From NCBI GenBank assembly GCA_944386905.1, contig CALXCW010000004.1:1-47229 (forward strand): 47,229 nt of DNA, read 5' to 3'. Source of the stretch: an uncultured Oscillospiraceae bacterium (lineage in GTDB: Bacteria; Bacillota; Clostridia; Oscillospirales; Oscillospiraceae). The notes under the pieces are model-generated. The model was not told the DNA's origin and searched no databases. It saw only the letters and a list, made by a program, of their open reading frames with translations. The position numbers were made by a program, and so were the translations under genes. Shown in pieces: positions 9,258-17,435 of the stretch; the first letter of the stretch is position 1, and each line of letters opens with the position of its first letter.

Positions 9258-9286
9258 ATTATACTGTTTTTTCCCCTCGTTGACAA
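9258..9286 (-). promoter_or_regulatory. Sigma-A promoter for the giant fusion gene
   Basis: On the minus strand TTGTCA (9281-9286), a 17-bp spacer and a perfect TATAAT (9258-9263) lie about 60 bp upstream of the ATG. The -35 abuts the terminator of the upstream ATPase gene. Confidence 0.8.
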
Positions 9287-9287
9287 T

Positions 9288-9316
9288 AAAAAGTGGCCAG
9301 CCGAAGCTGGCCACTT
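9288..9316 (-). terminator. Rho-independent terminator of the ABC ATPase gene
   Basis: On the minus strand an 11-bp stem (9306-9316 with 9291-9301) is closed by a UUCG tetraloop and followed by a U-tract. It sits 16 bp after the ATPase stop codon. Confidence 0.88.
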
Positions 9317-9331
9317 GGCGTTTGTGTCCTC

Positions 9332-10534
9332 TTAGATGAGGTTCTTGTCGGTTGCCTTGCTGAACAGGTGCACCACGTTGCCGCCGAAGGTGATATCGAT
9401 TTTGTCGCCGTAGTTGAAGCCGTTCTTGTGCTCATTGGCGAGATCGATGGTGGGCAGGATCACGATGGCATCCTTGCCGCTGATGTTGACGTGCATGTGG
9501 ATGGTGCTGCCCATGAGCTCGGTGACGTCCACGCGGGCATCGATGGCATGGGGCGCGCTGGCGTCGCACAGGACAATGTGGTCGGGACGGATGCCCAGGG
9601 TGATATCCTGAGGCTGGACGGCGTTCTTCTTCAGAGCCGCCTGCTTGTCGGCGGGCAGGTCAATGCGCACACCGCAGGTGGTCACATAGTAAGTATCGCC
9701 GCTCTTCTCCAGCTTGGCATCGAAGAAGTTCATCTGCGGCGTGCCGATAAAGCCGGCCACGAAGAGGTTCGCGGGATGGTCGAACACTTCCTGGGGAGTG
9801 CCGATCTGCTGGATGAAGCCGTCGCGCATAATGACAATGCGATCGCCCAGGGTCATGGCTTCGGTCTGGTCGTGGGTGACGTAGATAAAGGTGGTGTTGA
9901 TCTTCTGCCGCAGCTTGATGATCTCAGCACGCATCTGGTTGCGGAGCTTGGCGTCCAGGTTGGACAGAGGCTCGTCCATCAGGAACACCTGAGGATCACG
10001 CACGATGGCGCGGCCGATGGCAACACGCTGGCGCTGACCGCCGGACAGGGCCTTGGGCTTACGGTTGAGGTACTGGGTGATATCCAGAATCTCGGCAGCC
10101 TCGCGCACCTTGCGGTCGATCTCATCCTTGGGCGTCTTTTTCAGCTTGAGCGAGAAGGCCATGTTGTCATACACGGTCATATGGGGATAGAGGGCGTAGT
10201 TCTGGAAAACCATGGCGATATCGCGATCCTTGGGGGCCACGTCGTTCATCAGCTTGTCGCCGATGTACAGCTCGCCCTCGCTGATCTCTTCCAGACCCGC
10301 GACCATGCGCAGCGTGGTGGACTTGCCGCAGCCGGAGGGGCCGACCAGAACGATAAATTCCTTGTCCGCGATTTCCAGGTTGAACTCCTGCACGGCCACA
10401 ACACCCTTATCGGTGATTTGCAGATTGGCCTTTTCCTTCTGGGGCTCGTCGTCCTTCTTCTTCTTTTTCTTCTTGCTCTCGCCGCTTACAAAGGGGTAGA
10501 TCTTCTTGACGTTCTTCAGGATAACTTTTGCCAT
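9332..10534 (-). CDS. MalK/UgpC/MsmK-type ABC transporter ATP-binding protein
   Basis: This 400-residue ATPase would energise binding-protein-dependent uptake of sugars or glycerol-3-phosphate. It has Walker A GPSGCGKST, signature LSGGQRQRVAIGRA, Walker B VFLMDEPLSNLDA and a C-terminal regulatory TOBE-type region, like MalK, UgpC and MsmK. No permease or binding-protein gene is nearby, so it may be a shared ATPase serving several importers. Between the first strand and Walker A it carries an unusual lysine-rich insert (residues ~18-40, with seven consecutive lysines) not typical of the family. The start is the ATG giving MAKVILKNVKKIYP; no good ribosome binding site precedes it, and a hairpin lies 14 nt upstream. 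Confidence 0.93.
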   Translation of the reverse strand: MAKVILKNVKKIYPFVSGESKKKKKKKDDEPQKEKANLQITDKGVVAVQEFNLEIADKEFIVLVGPSGCGKSTTLRMVAGLEEISEGELYIGDKLMNDVAPKDRDIAMVFQNYALYPHMTVYDNMAFSLKLKKTPKDEIDRKVREAAEILDITQYLNRKPKALSGGQRQRVAIGRAIVRDPQVFLMDEPLSNLDAKLRNQMRAEIIKLRQKINTTFIYVTHDQTEAMTLGDRIVIMRDGFIQQIGTPQEVFDHPANLFVAGFIGTPQMNFFDAKLEKSGDTYYVTTCGVRIDLPADKQAALKKNAVQPQDITLGIRPDHIVLCDASAPHAIDARVDVTELMGSTIHMHVNISGKDAIVILPTIDLANEHKNGFNYGDKIDITFGGNVVHLFSKATDKNLI

Positions 10535-10547
10535 GCGTACGACTATA

Positions 10548-10573
10548 ATCACAGTGCCTTCGCAAGCTGTGAT
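10548..10573 (-). promoter_or_regulatory. Hairpin just upstream of the ABC ATPase start
   Basis: ATCACAG (10548-10554) and CTGTGAT (10567-10573) form a 7-bp inverted repeat that can extend into the loop. It ends 14 nt ahead of the ATG, where a ribosome binding site would be expected but is not seen. It could be an operator or a translation-control hairpin. The 10535-10870 gap also holds the divergent promoters of this gene and the NUDIX gene; no gene is supported there. Confidence 0.45.
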
Positions 10574-10722
10574 CTCACGGCCCCGCGCTTGGCGAGCGCC
10601 GCATTGCGACAGGTCTCCACACTGCCGCACCGCTAGTCCGGCGGTTTGTTGCTGTTCCTCCTTTTTTGTTACCGTCCCAGGATATTCAGTGGAGTACCAC
10701 TGGGCGGCCATAGTACGATGAT

Positions 10723-10751
10723 ATTTTAGCACAGAACCCCCGCCGCCACAA
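10723..10751 (-). promoter_or_regulatory. Sigma-A promoter for the ABC ATPase gene
   Basis: On the minus strand TTGTGG (10746-10751), 17 bp, TAAAAT (10723-10728). It predicts a leader of about 180 nt before the ATG. Confidence 0.6.
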
Positions 10752-10812
10752 CGGACAGAACTTCCAATTTTATGGCGTGCCTTTTGGGGATTTTTACGAT
10801 TTTCCCCCGACG

Positions 10813-10841
10813 TTGCCATTCCCTTCGGGCCGTGGTATAAT
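10813..10841 (+). promoter_or_regulatory. Sigma-A promoter for the NUDIX-TRIC genes
   Basis: TTGCCA (10813-10818), a 17-bp spacer and TATAAT (10836-10841) with an extended TGG ahead of the -10. It lies 29 bp upstream of the NUDIX start. Confidence 0.82.
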
Positions 10842-10870
10842 GACGGAAACTATATTGGGGAGGCTTGACC

Positions 10871-11347
10871 ATGCGCAATACCACCCTCTGTTATCTGGAG
10901 CGTGACGGCGCTTATCTGATGCTCCACCGGGTAAAAAAGGCCCGGGACGTCAACCACGGCAAGTGGATCGGCGTGGGCGGAAAGTTTGAACGTCAGGAGA
11001 GTCCCGAGGAGTGCCTCATCCGGGAGGTATGCGAGGAGACCGGCCTCACCCTCACCCGCTGGCGCTGCCGCGGCATCGTCACCTTTTTATACAACGACGA
11101 TGACGCCGAATACATGCACCTCTACACCGCCGACCGCTGGGAGGGAACGCTCCGCGACTGCGACGAAGGCGACCTCCGGTGGGTGCCCATCGACCAGGTG
11201 CCCGCCCTCAATCTCTGGCGGGGCGACCGGATCTTCCTCGACCTGCTGGCCCGGGATGTCCCCTTCTTCTCCTTGAAGCTCACCTACCGCGGCGACGACC
11301 TGGTGGCCGCCGCCCTGGACGGCGCGCCTTTGGAGGTGACGCCATGA
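10871..11347 (+). CDS. NUDIX hydrolase, MutT/8-oxo-dGTP diphosphatase-like
   Basis: This 158-residue NUDIX protein probably hydrolyses an oxidised or surplus nucleoside diphosphate derivative. The Nudix box is complete: GGKFERQESPEECLIREVCE followed by ETGL, with the REVCEE metal-binding glutamates. The opening (MRNTTLCYLERDGAYLMLHR) resembles 8-oxo-dGTP diphosphatases. I chose the ATG at 10871, 7 nt after GGGGAGG (10857-10863), over a TTG two codons upstream. Its stop overlaps the start of the TRIC-type gene (ATGA), so the two are cotranscribed. The exact substrate is not determined. Confidence 0.9.
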   Translation: MRNTTLCYLERDGAYLMLHRVKKARDVNHGKWIGVGGKFERQESPEECLIREVCEETGLTLTRWRCRGIVTFLYNDDDAEYMHLYTADRWEGTLRDCDEGDLRWVPIDQVPALNLWRGDRIFLDLLARDVPFFSLKLTYRGDDLVAAALDGAPLEVTP

Positions 11348-11982
11348 ACAACCTGCTCTTCACCGCCGTGGAGATGATCGGCATGGTGGCCTTCGCCCTG
11401 TACGGAGCCCTGGTGGGCCTCAAATACCGGCTGGATCTGTTCGGTATTCTCCTCATGGGCGTCACCGCCTCCCTGGGCGGCGGCGTGATCCGGGATCTGC
11501 TCATCGGCTGCATCCCCCCGGCCATGTTCCGCGACTACCGCTATCTCCTGGTGGCGGTGGTCACGTCGCTGGTGGTGTTTTTCGCCGCCTATCTCTCCCG
11601 GGGCCGCTACCACCGCTACGAAGCCCGGGTGGAGGCCCTGGCCAATATCTTCGACGCGCTGGGTCTGGGCGCCTTCAACGTGGTGGGCGTCCAGGCGGGC
11701 ATCAACGCGGGCTTTGCCGACAACGGTTTTTTGCTGGTCTTTCTCGGCCTGCTCACCGGCATCGGCGGCGGCATTTTGCGCGATCTCTTTGTGCTGCGCA
11801 TGCCGGTGGTGCTCCACAAGCACGTCTACGCTCTGCCCGCCATCGCAGGTTCCCTGCTCTATGTGCTGCTCTACCGTCTGGGCGTCCAGGAGCTGGCGGC
11901 ATCCATGGCCGTGATCGCGGCGGTGTTCGCCCTGCGGATGCTGGCCACCCATTTTCGCTGGAACCTGCCCCACGCGTCGTAA
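11344..11982 (+). CDS. TRIC / UPF0126 family membrane protein (YicG-like)
   Basis: This 212-residue integral membrane protein has two homologous halves of glycine-rich helices. The paired motifs TASLGGGVIRDLL and TGIGGGILRDLF mark bacterial homologues of trimeric intracellular cation channels. About seven hydrophobic segments are visible. It is probably a monovalent cation channel, though some relatives have been proposed as glycine transporters. The ATG overlaps the NUDIX stop by 4 bp, giving translational coupling. A 60-bp gap separates it from the ABC exporter genes. Confidence 0.88.
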   Translation: MNNLLFTAVEMIGMVAFALYGALVGLKYRLDLFGILLMGVTASLGGGVIRDLLIGCIPPAMFRDYRYLLVAVVTSLVVFFAAYLSRGRYHRYEARVEALANIFDALGLGAFNVVGVQAGINAGFADNGFLLVFLGLLTGIGGGILRDLFVLRMPVVLHKHVYALPAIAGSLLYVLLYRLGVQELAASMAVIAAVFALRMLATHFRWNLPHAS

Positions 11983-12042
11983 CGGGCCGCGGTTTTTCCC
12001 CCGCCCATTTCCCCCCTTCCTTCCCCGTCTGGAGGTGATATC

Positions 12043-13782
12043 TTGACTCTGTTGGCCGCCTATGTCCGGCCCTACCGCAGCCGCGTCGCCCGCTCCATGG
12101 TCATCAAGCTGCTGGGAGCCGTGACGGAGCTGCTCATTCCCTACATCCTTGAGCACCTCATCGACGAGGTGGTGCCCCTGGGCCGGCTGGAGCTGGTGCT
12201 CTTGTGGAGCGCGCTGATGATCGCCACGGCCCTCCTCACCCGCCAGCTCAATGTCTGGGCCAACCGCATCGCCGTGGACAACGCCCACCACGTCTCCTAC
12301 GATCTGCGCCAGGCCCTCTTCACCAAGACGCTCTCCCTCTCCGGCGCCCAGTTCGACGCCTTCGGCCTGCCCAGCCTCACCAGCCGCCTCACCTCCGACA
12401 GCTACAACATCCAGACTGCCGTCCAGGCGCTCCAGACCATGTGCGTCCGCATGCCCATGATGCTGCTGGGGGGCCTGGCCGTGTCTCTCCTCATGGATCC
12501 GCCCCTGGCCGCCATCTTGGTGGTGATCGTGCCGGTGCTGGTGGCGGTGATTCTTCTGGTGTCCCGCTATGGCATCCCGCTGTACCGTCTGGTGCAGGAC
12601 AAGCTCGACCAGGTGGTGCGGATCATGCGGGAGAACATCACCGGCATCCGGGTGGTCAAGGCGCTGTCCAAGACCGGCTACGAGGCGGGCCGCTTCGCCG
12701 CCGCCAGCCGGGAGATGGCGCGCGCCGATATCCGCGCCAGCACCATCATGGCCATTCCCGCCCCCCTGATGCAGATGTGCCTGAATCTGGGCCTGACGCT
12801 GGTGGTGTGGGTGGGAGCCCGGCGGGTCTACACCGGCGAAATCAAGCCCGGCGTGATTCTGGCTTTTCTCACCTACTTCAACATGGTGATCCAGGGGGTC
12901 ATGGGCGTCAACCGCATCTTCATCATGCTCAGCAAGGCCACCGCCTCGGCCAACCGCATCGCCCAGGTCTTGGCCGCGCCGGAGGATCTGCCGGTCTGCC
13001 CCGCCTCTGAGGCAGCCCCCGCCGACGAGGCCCTGATCCGCTTCGACCATGTCTCTTTCCGCTACGATTCCGCCGCCGCCTCCCACGCGCGCCGGGAGGA
13101 CTGCCTCAGCGACGTCTCCTTTTCCCTGCGTCCCGGCGAAAGTCTGGGAATCATCGGCCCCACCGGCTGCGGCAAGACCACCATCGTCAATCTGCTCTTG
13201 CGGTTTTACGACGTCGATTCCGGCGTGGTGTCTGTGGGCGGGCGGGATGTGCGCACCTATCCCCTGGACGAGCTGCGCAAGAAATTCGGCGTGGTGTTTC
13301 AAAACGACATGGTGTTCTTCGACACCCTGCGGGAAAATATCCGCTTTGGCCGCGATCTCTCCGACGAGGCCCTCTGGGCCGCCGCCGACGATGCCGCCGC
13401 GTCGGAATTTCTCCATGCCCTGCCCGACGGCCTCTCCCACCGCGCCGACATCCAGGGCGCCAACCTCTCCGGCGGCCAGAAGCAGCGGCTGCTCATCGCC
13501 CGGGCTCTGGCGGCCAACCCGGAAATCCTGGTGCTGGACGACGCCTCCTCGGCCCTGGACTACAAGACCGACGCGGCGCTGCGCCGGGCCATCCAGGCCC
13601 GCCACAGCCAGTCCACCATCGTGATGATCGCCCAGCGGGTCAGCTCCATCCAGGCCATGACCCACATCCTGGTGCTGGACAACGGCCGCATCATCGGCGC
13701 CGGCGACCACGCCACGCTGCTCAAGACCTGCCCGGCCTACCAGGCCATCTATCACGCCCAGATGGGCGAACTCCCCGGCTGA
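12043..13782 (+). CDS. ABC exporter half-transporter with degenerate Walker B
   Basis: This 579-residue permease-ATPase fusion has about six N-terminal transmembrane helices and a C-terminal nucleotide-binding domain. Walker A is GPTGCGKTT (~373), the signature is canonical LSGGQ (~475), but Walker B reads LVLDDASSALD, with Asp in place of the catalytic Glu. This marks the degenerate half of a heterodimeric exporter. The start is TTG at 12043, set by GGAGGTGAT at 12031-12039. The partner gene begins 14 bp downstream. The substrate (drug, lipid or peptide) cannot be assigned. Confidence 0.92.
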   Translation: MTLLAAYVRPYRSRVARSMVIKLLGAVTELLIPYILEHLIDEVVPLGRLELVLLWSALMIATALLTRQLNVWANRIAVDNAHHVSYDLRQALFTKTLSLSGAQFDAFGLPSLTSRLTSDSYNIQTAVQALQTMCVRMPMMLLGGLAVSLLMDPPLAAILVVIVPVLVAVILLVSRYGIPLYRLVQDKLDQVVRIMRENITGIRVVKALSKTGYEAGRFAAASREMARADIRASTIMAIPAPLMQMCLNLGLTLVVWVGARRVYTGEIKPGVILAFLTYFNMVIQGVMGVNRIFIMLSKATASANRIAQVLAAPEDLPVCPASEAAPADEALIRFDHVSFRYDSAAASHARREDCLSDVSFSLRPGESLGIIGPTGCGKTTIVNLLLRFYDVDSGVVSVGGRDVRTYPLDELRKKFGVVFQNDMVFFDTLRENIRFGRDLSDEALWAAADDAAASEFLHALPDGLSHRADIQGANLSGGQKQRLLIARALAANPEILVLDDASSALDYKTDAALRRAIQARHSQSTIVMIAQRVSSIQAMTHILVLDNGRIIGAGDHATLLKTCPAYQAIYHAQMGELPG

Positions 13783-13796
13783 AAGGAGGCGCCGCC

Positions 13797-15566
13797 ATGG
13801 CTCAGCGAACCGCCGGAAAAAAGGAAAAGCCCCGGGATGCCCGGGGCACCACGTTGCGGATTGCCCGCTATCTCGGCACCTACCGGCTGTGGGTGGCGCT
13901 GCTGCTCCTGGGCACCCTCCTCAGCAACCTGGGCAACCTCCTGGGCCCCACCTTCGCCGGCAAGGCCATCGGCGCGGCGGTGGACAAGGGGCAGGTGGAC
14001 TTCGCCGTGGTGGCCTATTACGCCAAGTGGATGCTGGCATCCTACCTCCTGAGCAATCTTCTCTCCTTCGCCGTCAACCTGGGGATGATGCGCCTGGGAC
14101 GGCAGGTGGCCCACCGGATGCGCCGGGACGTGTTTGAAAAGCTGATGAAGCTGCCCGTGCGGTACTTCGACCGCAACCAGGCCGGCGACATTCTCTCCCG
14201 CGTCTCCTACGACGTGGACGTGGTCACCACCTGCCTCTCGGCGGATTTGGTGCAGATTCTCACCAGCGTGGTCACGGTGGTGGGCTCCTTTGCGATGATG
14301 TGCTGGATCTGCACGCCCATGGTGGCGGGGCTGCTCATCACCGTGCCCATGGCCATCGCCTTCACCCGGCTGATGGGCCGCCGCACCCGGCCCCTCTACG
14401 CCAAGCGCTCGGCATCCTACGGCCGGATGAACGGCTACGTGGAGGAGATGTACTCCGGGCAAAAAACCATCCTGGCCTATGCCCACGAGGCCCAGGTCTG
14501 CCGCGACTTTTCCCAGATCAACCGCGACGCCGCCGAGAGCTACCGCGACGCCGACACCCTGGGCATGACCACCGGCCCCACCATCAATATGATCAACAAC
14601 CTGGGCCTCTCCCTGGTGGGCATGGCCGGGGCGGTGCTCTATCTCCTGGGCCGGGTGGGCATGGAGCAGATCTCCTCTTTCGTGCTCTACTCCAGGAAGT
14701 TCTGCGGGCCCATCAACGAGATCGCCAACATCATCAACGAGATCTATTCCGCTCTGGCAGCCGCCGAGCGGGTCTTTACCCTCCTCGACCAGCCGGAGGA
14801 GCCCCCTGACGTCCCCGACGCGGCGTCCTTGGAGGCGGTGGTGGGCGATGTGGCAGCCGAGCACGTGGTCTTTGGCTACCTCCCCGGCCAGGTGGTGCTC
14901 CACGACCTGTGCCTCCACGCCCACCCGGGCAAGACCATCGCCATCGTTGGCCACACCGGCGCCGGCAAGACCACCATCATCAATCTCCTGATGCGCTTTT
15001 ACGACGTGGATTCCGGCCGGATTCTGGTGGACGGCCACCCCATCTGTGCGGTGACCCGGGATTCCCTGCGCCGTTCCTACGCCATGGTGCTCCAGGACAC
15101 CTGGGTTTTTCACGGCACCATCTTTGAAAACATCGCCTACGGCAAGGAGGGCGCCACCCGCGCCGAGGTGGAGGCCGCCGCCAAGGCCGCCCAGATCCAC
15201 GGCTACATCATGCGTCTGCCCCAGGGCTACGACACCGTCATCCGCGAGGACGGCGGCAACATCTCCAAGGGGCAGAAGCAGCTCATCACCATTGCCCGGG
15301 CCATGCTCTATGACACCCACATGCTCATCCTCGACGAGGCCACCAGCAACGTGGACACCACCACCGAGCAGCAGGTGCAGCTGGCCATGCGCACGCTCAT
15401 GGCCGGCAAGACCTGCTTCGTCATCGCCCACCGCCTCTCCACCATCCAAAATGCCGACCACATCCTGGTCATGGAGCACGGCGACGTGGTGGAGCAGGGC
15501 ACCCACGAGACGCTGCTGGCCGCGCGCGGGGTCTATTACCGGCTCTACGCCGCTCAATTTTCCTAA
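13797..15566 (+). CDS. ABC exporter half-transporter, catalytic partner
   Basis: This 589-residue transmembrane-plus-ATPase half-transporter pairs with the preceding gene. It has Walker A GHTGAGKTT and Walker B LILDEATSNVD with the catalytic Glu, but an altered signature ISKGQ instead of LSGGQ. In a heterodimer its Walker motifs combine with the partner's LSGGQ to form the active ATP site, while its ISKGQ faces the partner's Asp Walker B to form the inactive one. The ATG at 13797 follows AAAGGAGG. The product is expected to be an inner-membrane exporter. Confidence 0.93.
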   Translation: MAQRTAGKKEKPRDARGTTLRIARYLGTYRLWVALLLLGTLLSNLGNLLGPTFAGKAIGAAVDKGQVDFAVVAYYAKWMLASYLLSNLLSFAVNLGMMRLGRQVAHRMRRDVFEKLMKLPVRYFDRNQAGDILSRVSYDVDVVTTCLSADLVQILTSVVTVVGSFAMMCWICTPMVAGLLITVPMAIAFTRLMGRRTRPLYAKRSASYGRMNGYVEEMYSGQKTILAYAHEAQVCRDFSQINRDAAESYRDADTLGMTTGPTINMINNLGLSLVGMAGAVLYLLGRVGMEQISSFVLYSRKFCGPINEIANIINEIYSALAAAERVFTLLDQPEEPPDVPDAASLEAVVGDVAAEHVVFGYLPGQVVLHDLCLHAHPGKTIAIVGHTGAGKTTIINLLMRFYDVDSGRILVDGHPICAVTRDSLRRSYAMVLQDTWVFHGTIFENIAYGKEGATRAEVEAAAKAAQIHGYIMRLPQGYDTVIREDGGNISKGQKQLITIARAMLYDTHMLILDEATSNVDTTTEQQVQLAMRTLMAGKTCFVIAHRLSTIQNADHILVMEHGDVVEQGTHETLLAARGVYYRLYAAQFS

Positions 15567-15602
15567 AACGGCTCTTTTTCTGTGGAAATCTCCGCCGCGC
15601 CG

Positions 15603-15611
15603 TGGTATACT
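15603..15611 (+). promoter_or_regulatory. Extended -10 promoter for prfC
   Basis: TGG immediately followed by TATACT (15606-15611) forms an extended -10. No good -35 is seen at 17 bp. Transcription would begin near 15618 and give a leader of about 90 nt. Confidence 0.5.
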
Positions 15612-15635
15612 AAATCAGTTGTGAAATTTTACCTT

Positions 15636-15690
15636 GGAGGGAGCCGCCCATGTGATGCCGCGATGCCCGTCCCACCCAATTTCAATATGA
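15636..15690 (+). promoter_or_regulatory. prfC leader with start-stop mini-ORF
   Basis: A strong Shine-Dalgarno (GGAGGGA, 15636-15642) is placed 8 nt before an ATG directly followed by TGA (15650-15655). The TGA overlaps a second ATG opening an 11-codon ORF (15655-15690, MPRCPSHPISI). The prfC ribosome binding site (15693-15697) comes straight after. A ribosome initiating at the first ATG would have to terminate at once, just upstream of the gene for a termination factor. Confidence 0.5.
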
Positions 15691-15705
15691 CTGGAGGAAC
15701 CCATC

Positions 15706-17292
15706 TTGCCCACTCTGCAAGAAGAAATCCGGCGGCGGCGCACCTTCGCCATCATCTCCCACCCCGACGCCGGCAAGACCACCCTCACCGAGAAATTCCT
15801 GCTCTACGGCGGGGCCATCGCCCAGGCCGGCGCCGTCAAGGGCAAAAAGAACCGCCGGGCCGCCGTGTCCGACTGGATGGAAATTGAAAAACAGCGCGGC
15901 ATTTCCGTCACCTCGTCGGTGATGCAGTTTCAGTATGAGGGCTGCTGCATCAACATCCTCGACACCCCCGGCCACCAGGACTTCTCCGAGGACACCTACC
16001 GCACGCTGATGGCCGCCGACTCCGCCGTCATGGTCATCGACGGCAGCAAGGGCGTGGAGGCCCAGACCCGGAAGCTCTTCAAGGTCTGCGCCATGCGCCA
16101 CATCCCCATCTTTACCTTTATCAACAAAATGGATCGCGAAGCCAAGGATCCCTTCGACCTTCTCGACGAGCTGGAGCGGGAGCTGGGCATCGAGACCTAC
16201 GCCTGCAACTGGCCCATCGGCTCGGGCAAGGAGTTTCAGGGCGTGTACGACCGGGCGCGCAGTCAGATTCTCTTTTTCTCCGGCATCTCCGGCAAAAACA
16301 AGGCCGAGACCCTGGAGGTGGAGCTCACCGACGAGGTCGTGGGCCAGCGCATCGGTGCGACGCGCCACCGCCAGCTCATGGACGACATAGAGCTCCTGGG
16401 CGCCGGGCGGGAGTTTAACCTGGAGGAAGTCCGGGCCGGACAGCTCTCGCCGGTGTTCTTCGGCTCCGCCCTCACCAACTTCGGCGTGGAGCCCTTCCTG
16501 GAGGCCTTTTTGCGCATGACGCCTCCGCCGCTCAACCGCGAGGCCGACTGCGGCGTCATCGACGCCTTTGACCCCGGCTTCTCGGCCTTCGTTTTCAAAA
16601 TCCAGGCCAATATGAACAAGGCCCACCGGGATCGGCTGGCCTTTCTGCGGATCTGCTCGGGCAAATTCGAGCGGGATCAGGAATATTTCCACGTCCAGGG
16701 CGGCAAGAAGATGCGCCTCTCCCAGCCCCAGCAGCTTATGGCCCAGGAGCGGGAGATCGTGGACGAGGCCTACGCCGGAGACATCATCGGCGTGTTCGAC
16801 CCGGGCCTTTTCTCCATCGGCGACACCGTGTGCATGCCGGGCAAAAAATTCCGCTTTGCCCCCATCCCCACCTTTGCCCCGGAGCACTTCTCCCGCGTCA
16901 GCCCCAAGGACACCATGAAGCGCAAGCAGTTTATCAAGGGCACCGAGCAAATCGCCCAGGAGGGCGCCATTCAGATTTTCAAGGTGCCCAATACCGGCAT
17001 GGAGGAAGTCATCGTGGGCGTGGTGGGCACGCTGCAATTCGACGTCTTTGCCTACCGCATGCGCAGCGAATACGGCGTGGAGCTTCGAATGGAGGGCCTC
17101 CCCTACGAGCACCTGCGGTTTATCACCAAGAGTCCCGTTTTAGACCTCAAGGATTTGAACCTCACCTCCGACGCCGAGCTCCTGGAGGACTACCGCGGCA
17201 ACAGCCTGCTGGTGTTCTCCAGCCTGTGGAGCATCGACTACAACCTCAAAAAGAACCCCGGCCTGGCGCTGAGCGAGACGCTCAGCCGCTGA
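15706..17292 (+). CDS. prfC: Peptide chain release factor 3
   Basis: This GTPase speeds removal of RF1/RF2 from ribosomes after termination. The 528-residue length is typical. The G1 motif SHPDAGKTTLTE is at the N-terminus, followed by the switch segment QRGISVTSSV, the DTPGHQDFSEDTYR motif and NKMDREA. The start is TTG at 15706, supported by CTGGAGGA 8 nt upstream. It stands alone after the ABC exporter, with its own extended -10 promoter, an unusual leader and a strong terminator downstream. A shadowing uORF leader makes autoregulation possible. Confidence 0.96.
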   Translation: MPTLQEEIRRRRTFAIISHPDAGKTTLTEKFLLYGGAIAQAGAVKGKKNRRAAVSDWMEIEKQRGISVTSSVMQFQYEGCCINILDTPGHQDFSEDTYRTLMAADSAVMVIDGSKGVEAQTRKLFKVCAMRHIPIFTFINKMDREAKDPFDLLDELERELGIETYACNWPIGSGKEFQGVYDRARSQILFFSGISGKNKAETLEVELTDEVVGQRIGATRHRQLMDDIELLGAGREFNLEEVRAGQLSPVFFGSALTNFGVEPFLEAFLRMTPPPLNREADCGVIDAFDPGFSAFVFKIQANMNKAHRDRLAFLRICSGKFERDQEYFHVQGGKKMRLSQPQQLMAQEREIVDEAYAGDIIGVFDPGLFSIGDTVCMPGKKFRFAPIPTFAPEHFSRVSPKDTMKRKQFIKGTEQIAQEGAIQIFKVPNTGMEEVIVGVVGTLQFDVFAYRMRSEYGVELRMEGLPYEHLRFITKSPVLDLKDLNLTSDAELLEDYRGNSLLVFSSLWSIDYNLKKNPGLALSETLSR

Positions 17293-17389
17293 CCGGGGGG
17301 TGGCCTGTGGAAAGATCCGTGGAAAAATTGTTGAAAATTTCCCCAGGGGACACGGTTCGACACACATCGTCACGTTCATATGCTATGAT

Positions 17390-17431
17390 ATCTCCAGCGG
17401 ATGGCTCTCCCACCTCCGCTGGAGATTTTTT
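17390..17431 (+). terminator. Rho-independent terminator of prfC
   Basis: A 12-bp perfect stem (17390-17401 with 17415-17426), a 13-nt loop and a run of six Ts lie about 100 bp after the prfC stop and just short of the convergent spoIIE end. Confidence 0.88.
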
Positions 17432-17435
17432 GCAG

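Noticed and set aside
6440-9283. Long open frame of 947 codons on the plus strand opposite the giant fusion gene
   Set aside because: It is antisense to a protein with recognisable motifs. GC-rich codon bias makes such stop-free shadows common, and the translation is Gly/His/Gln-rich with no domain.
10548-10573. CRP/Fnr-type operator upstream of the ABC ATPase
   Set aside because: The arms read TCACA...TGTGA, the reverse order of the TGTGA-N6-TCACA consensus, with the wrong spacing. It is kept only as a generic hairpin.
11284-13755. 823-codon minus-strand frame across the TRIC and ABC genes
   Set aside because: It spans several real genes on the other strand. The repetitive His/Gly/Gln translation is typical of the antisense of GC-rich genes.
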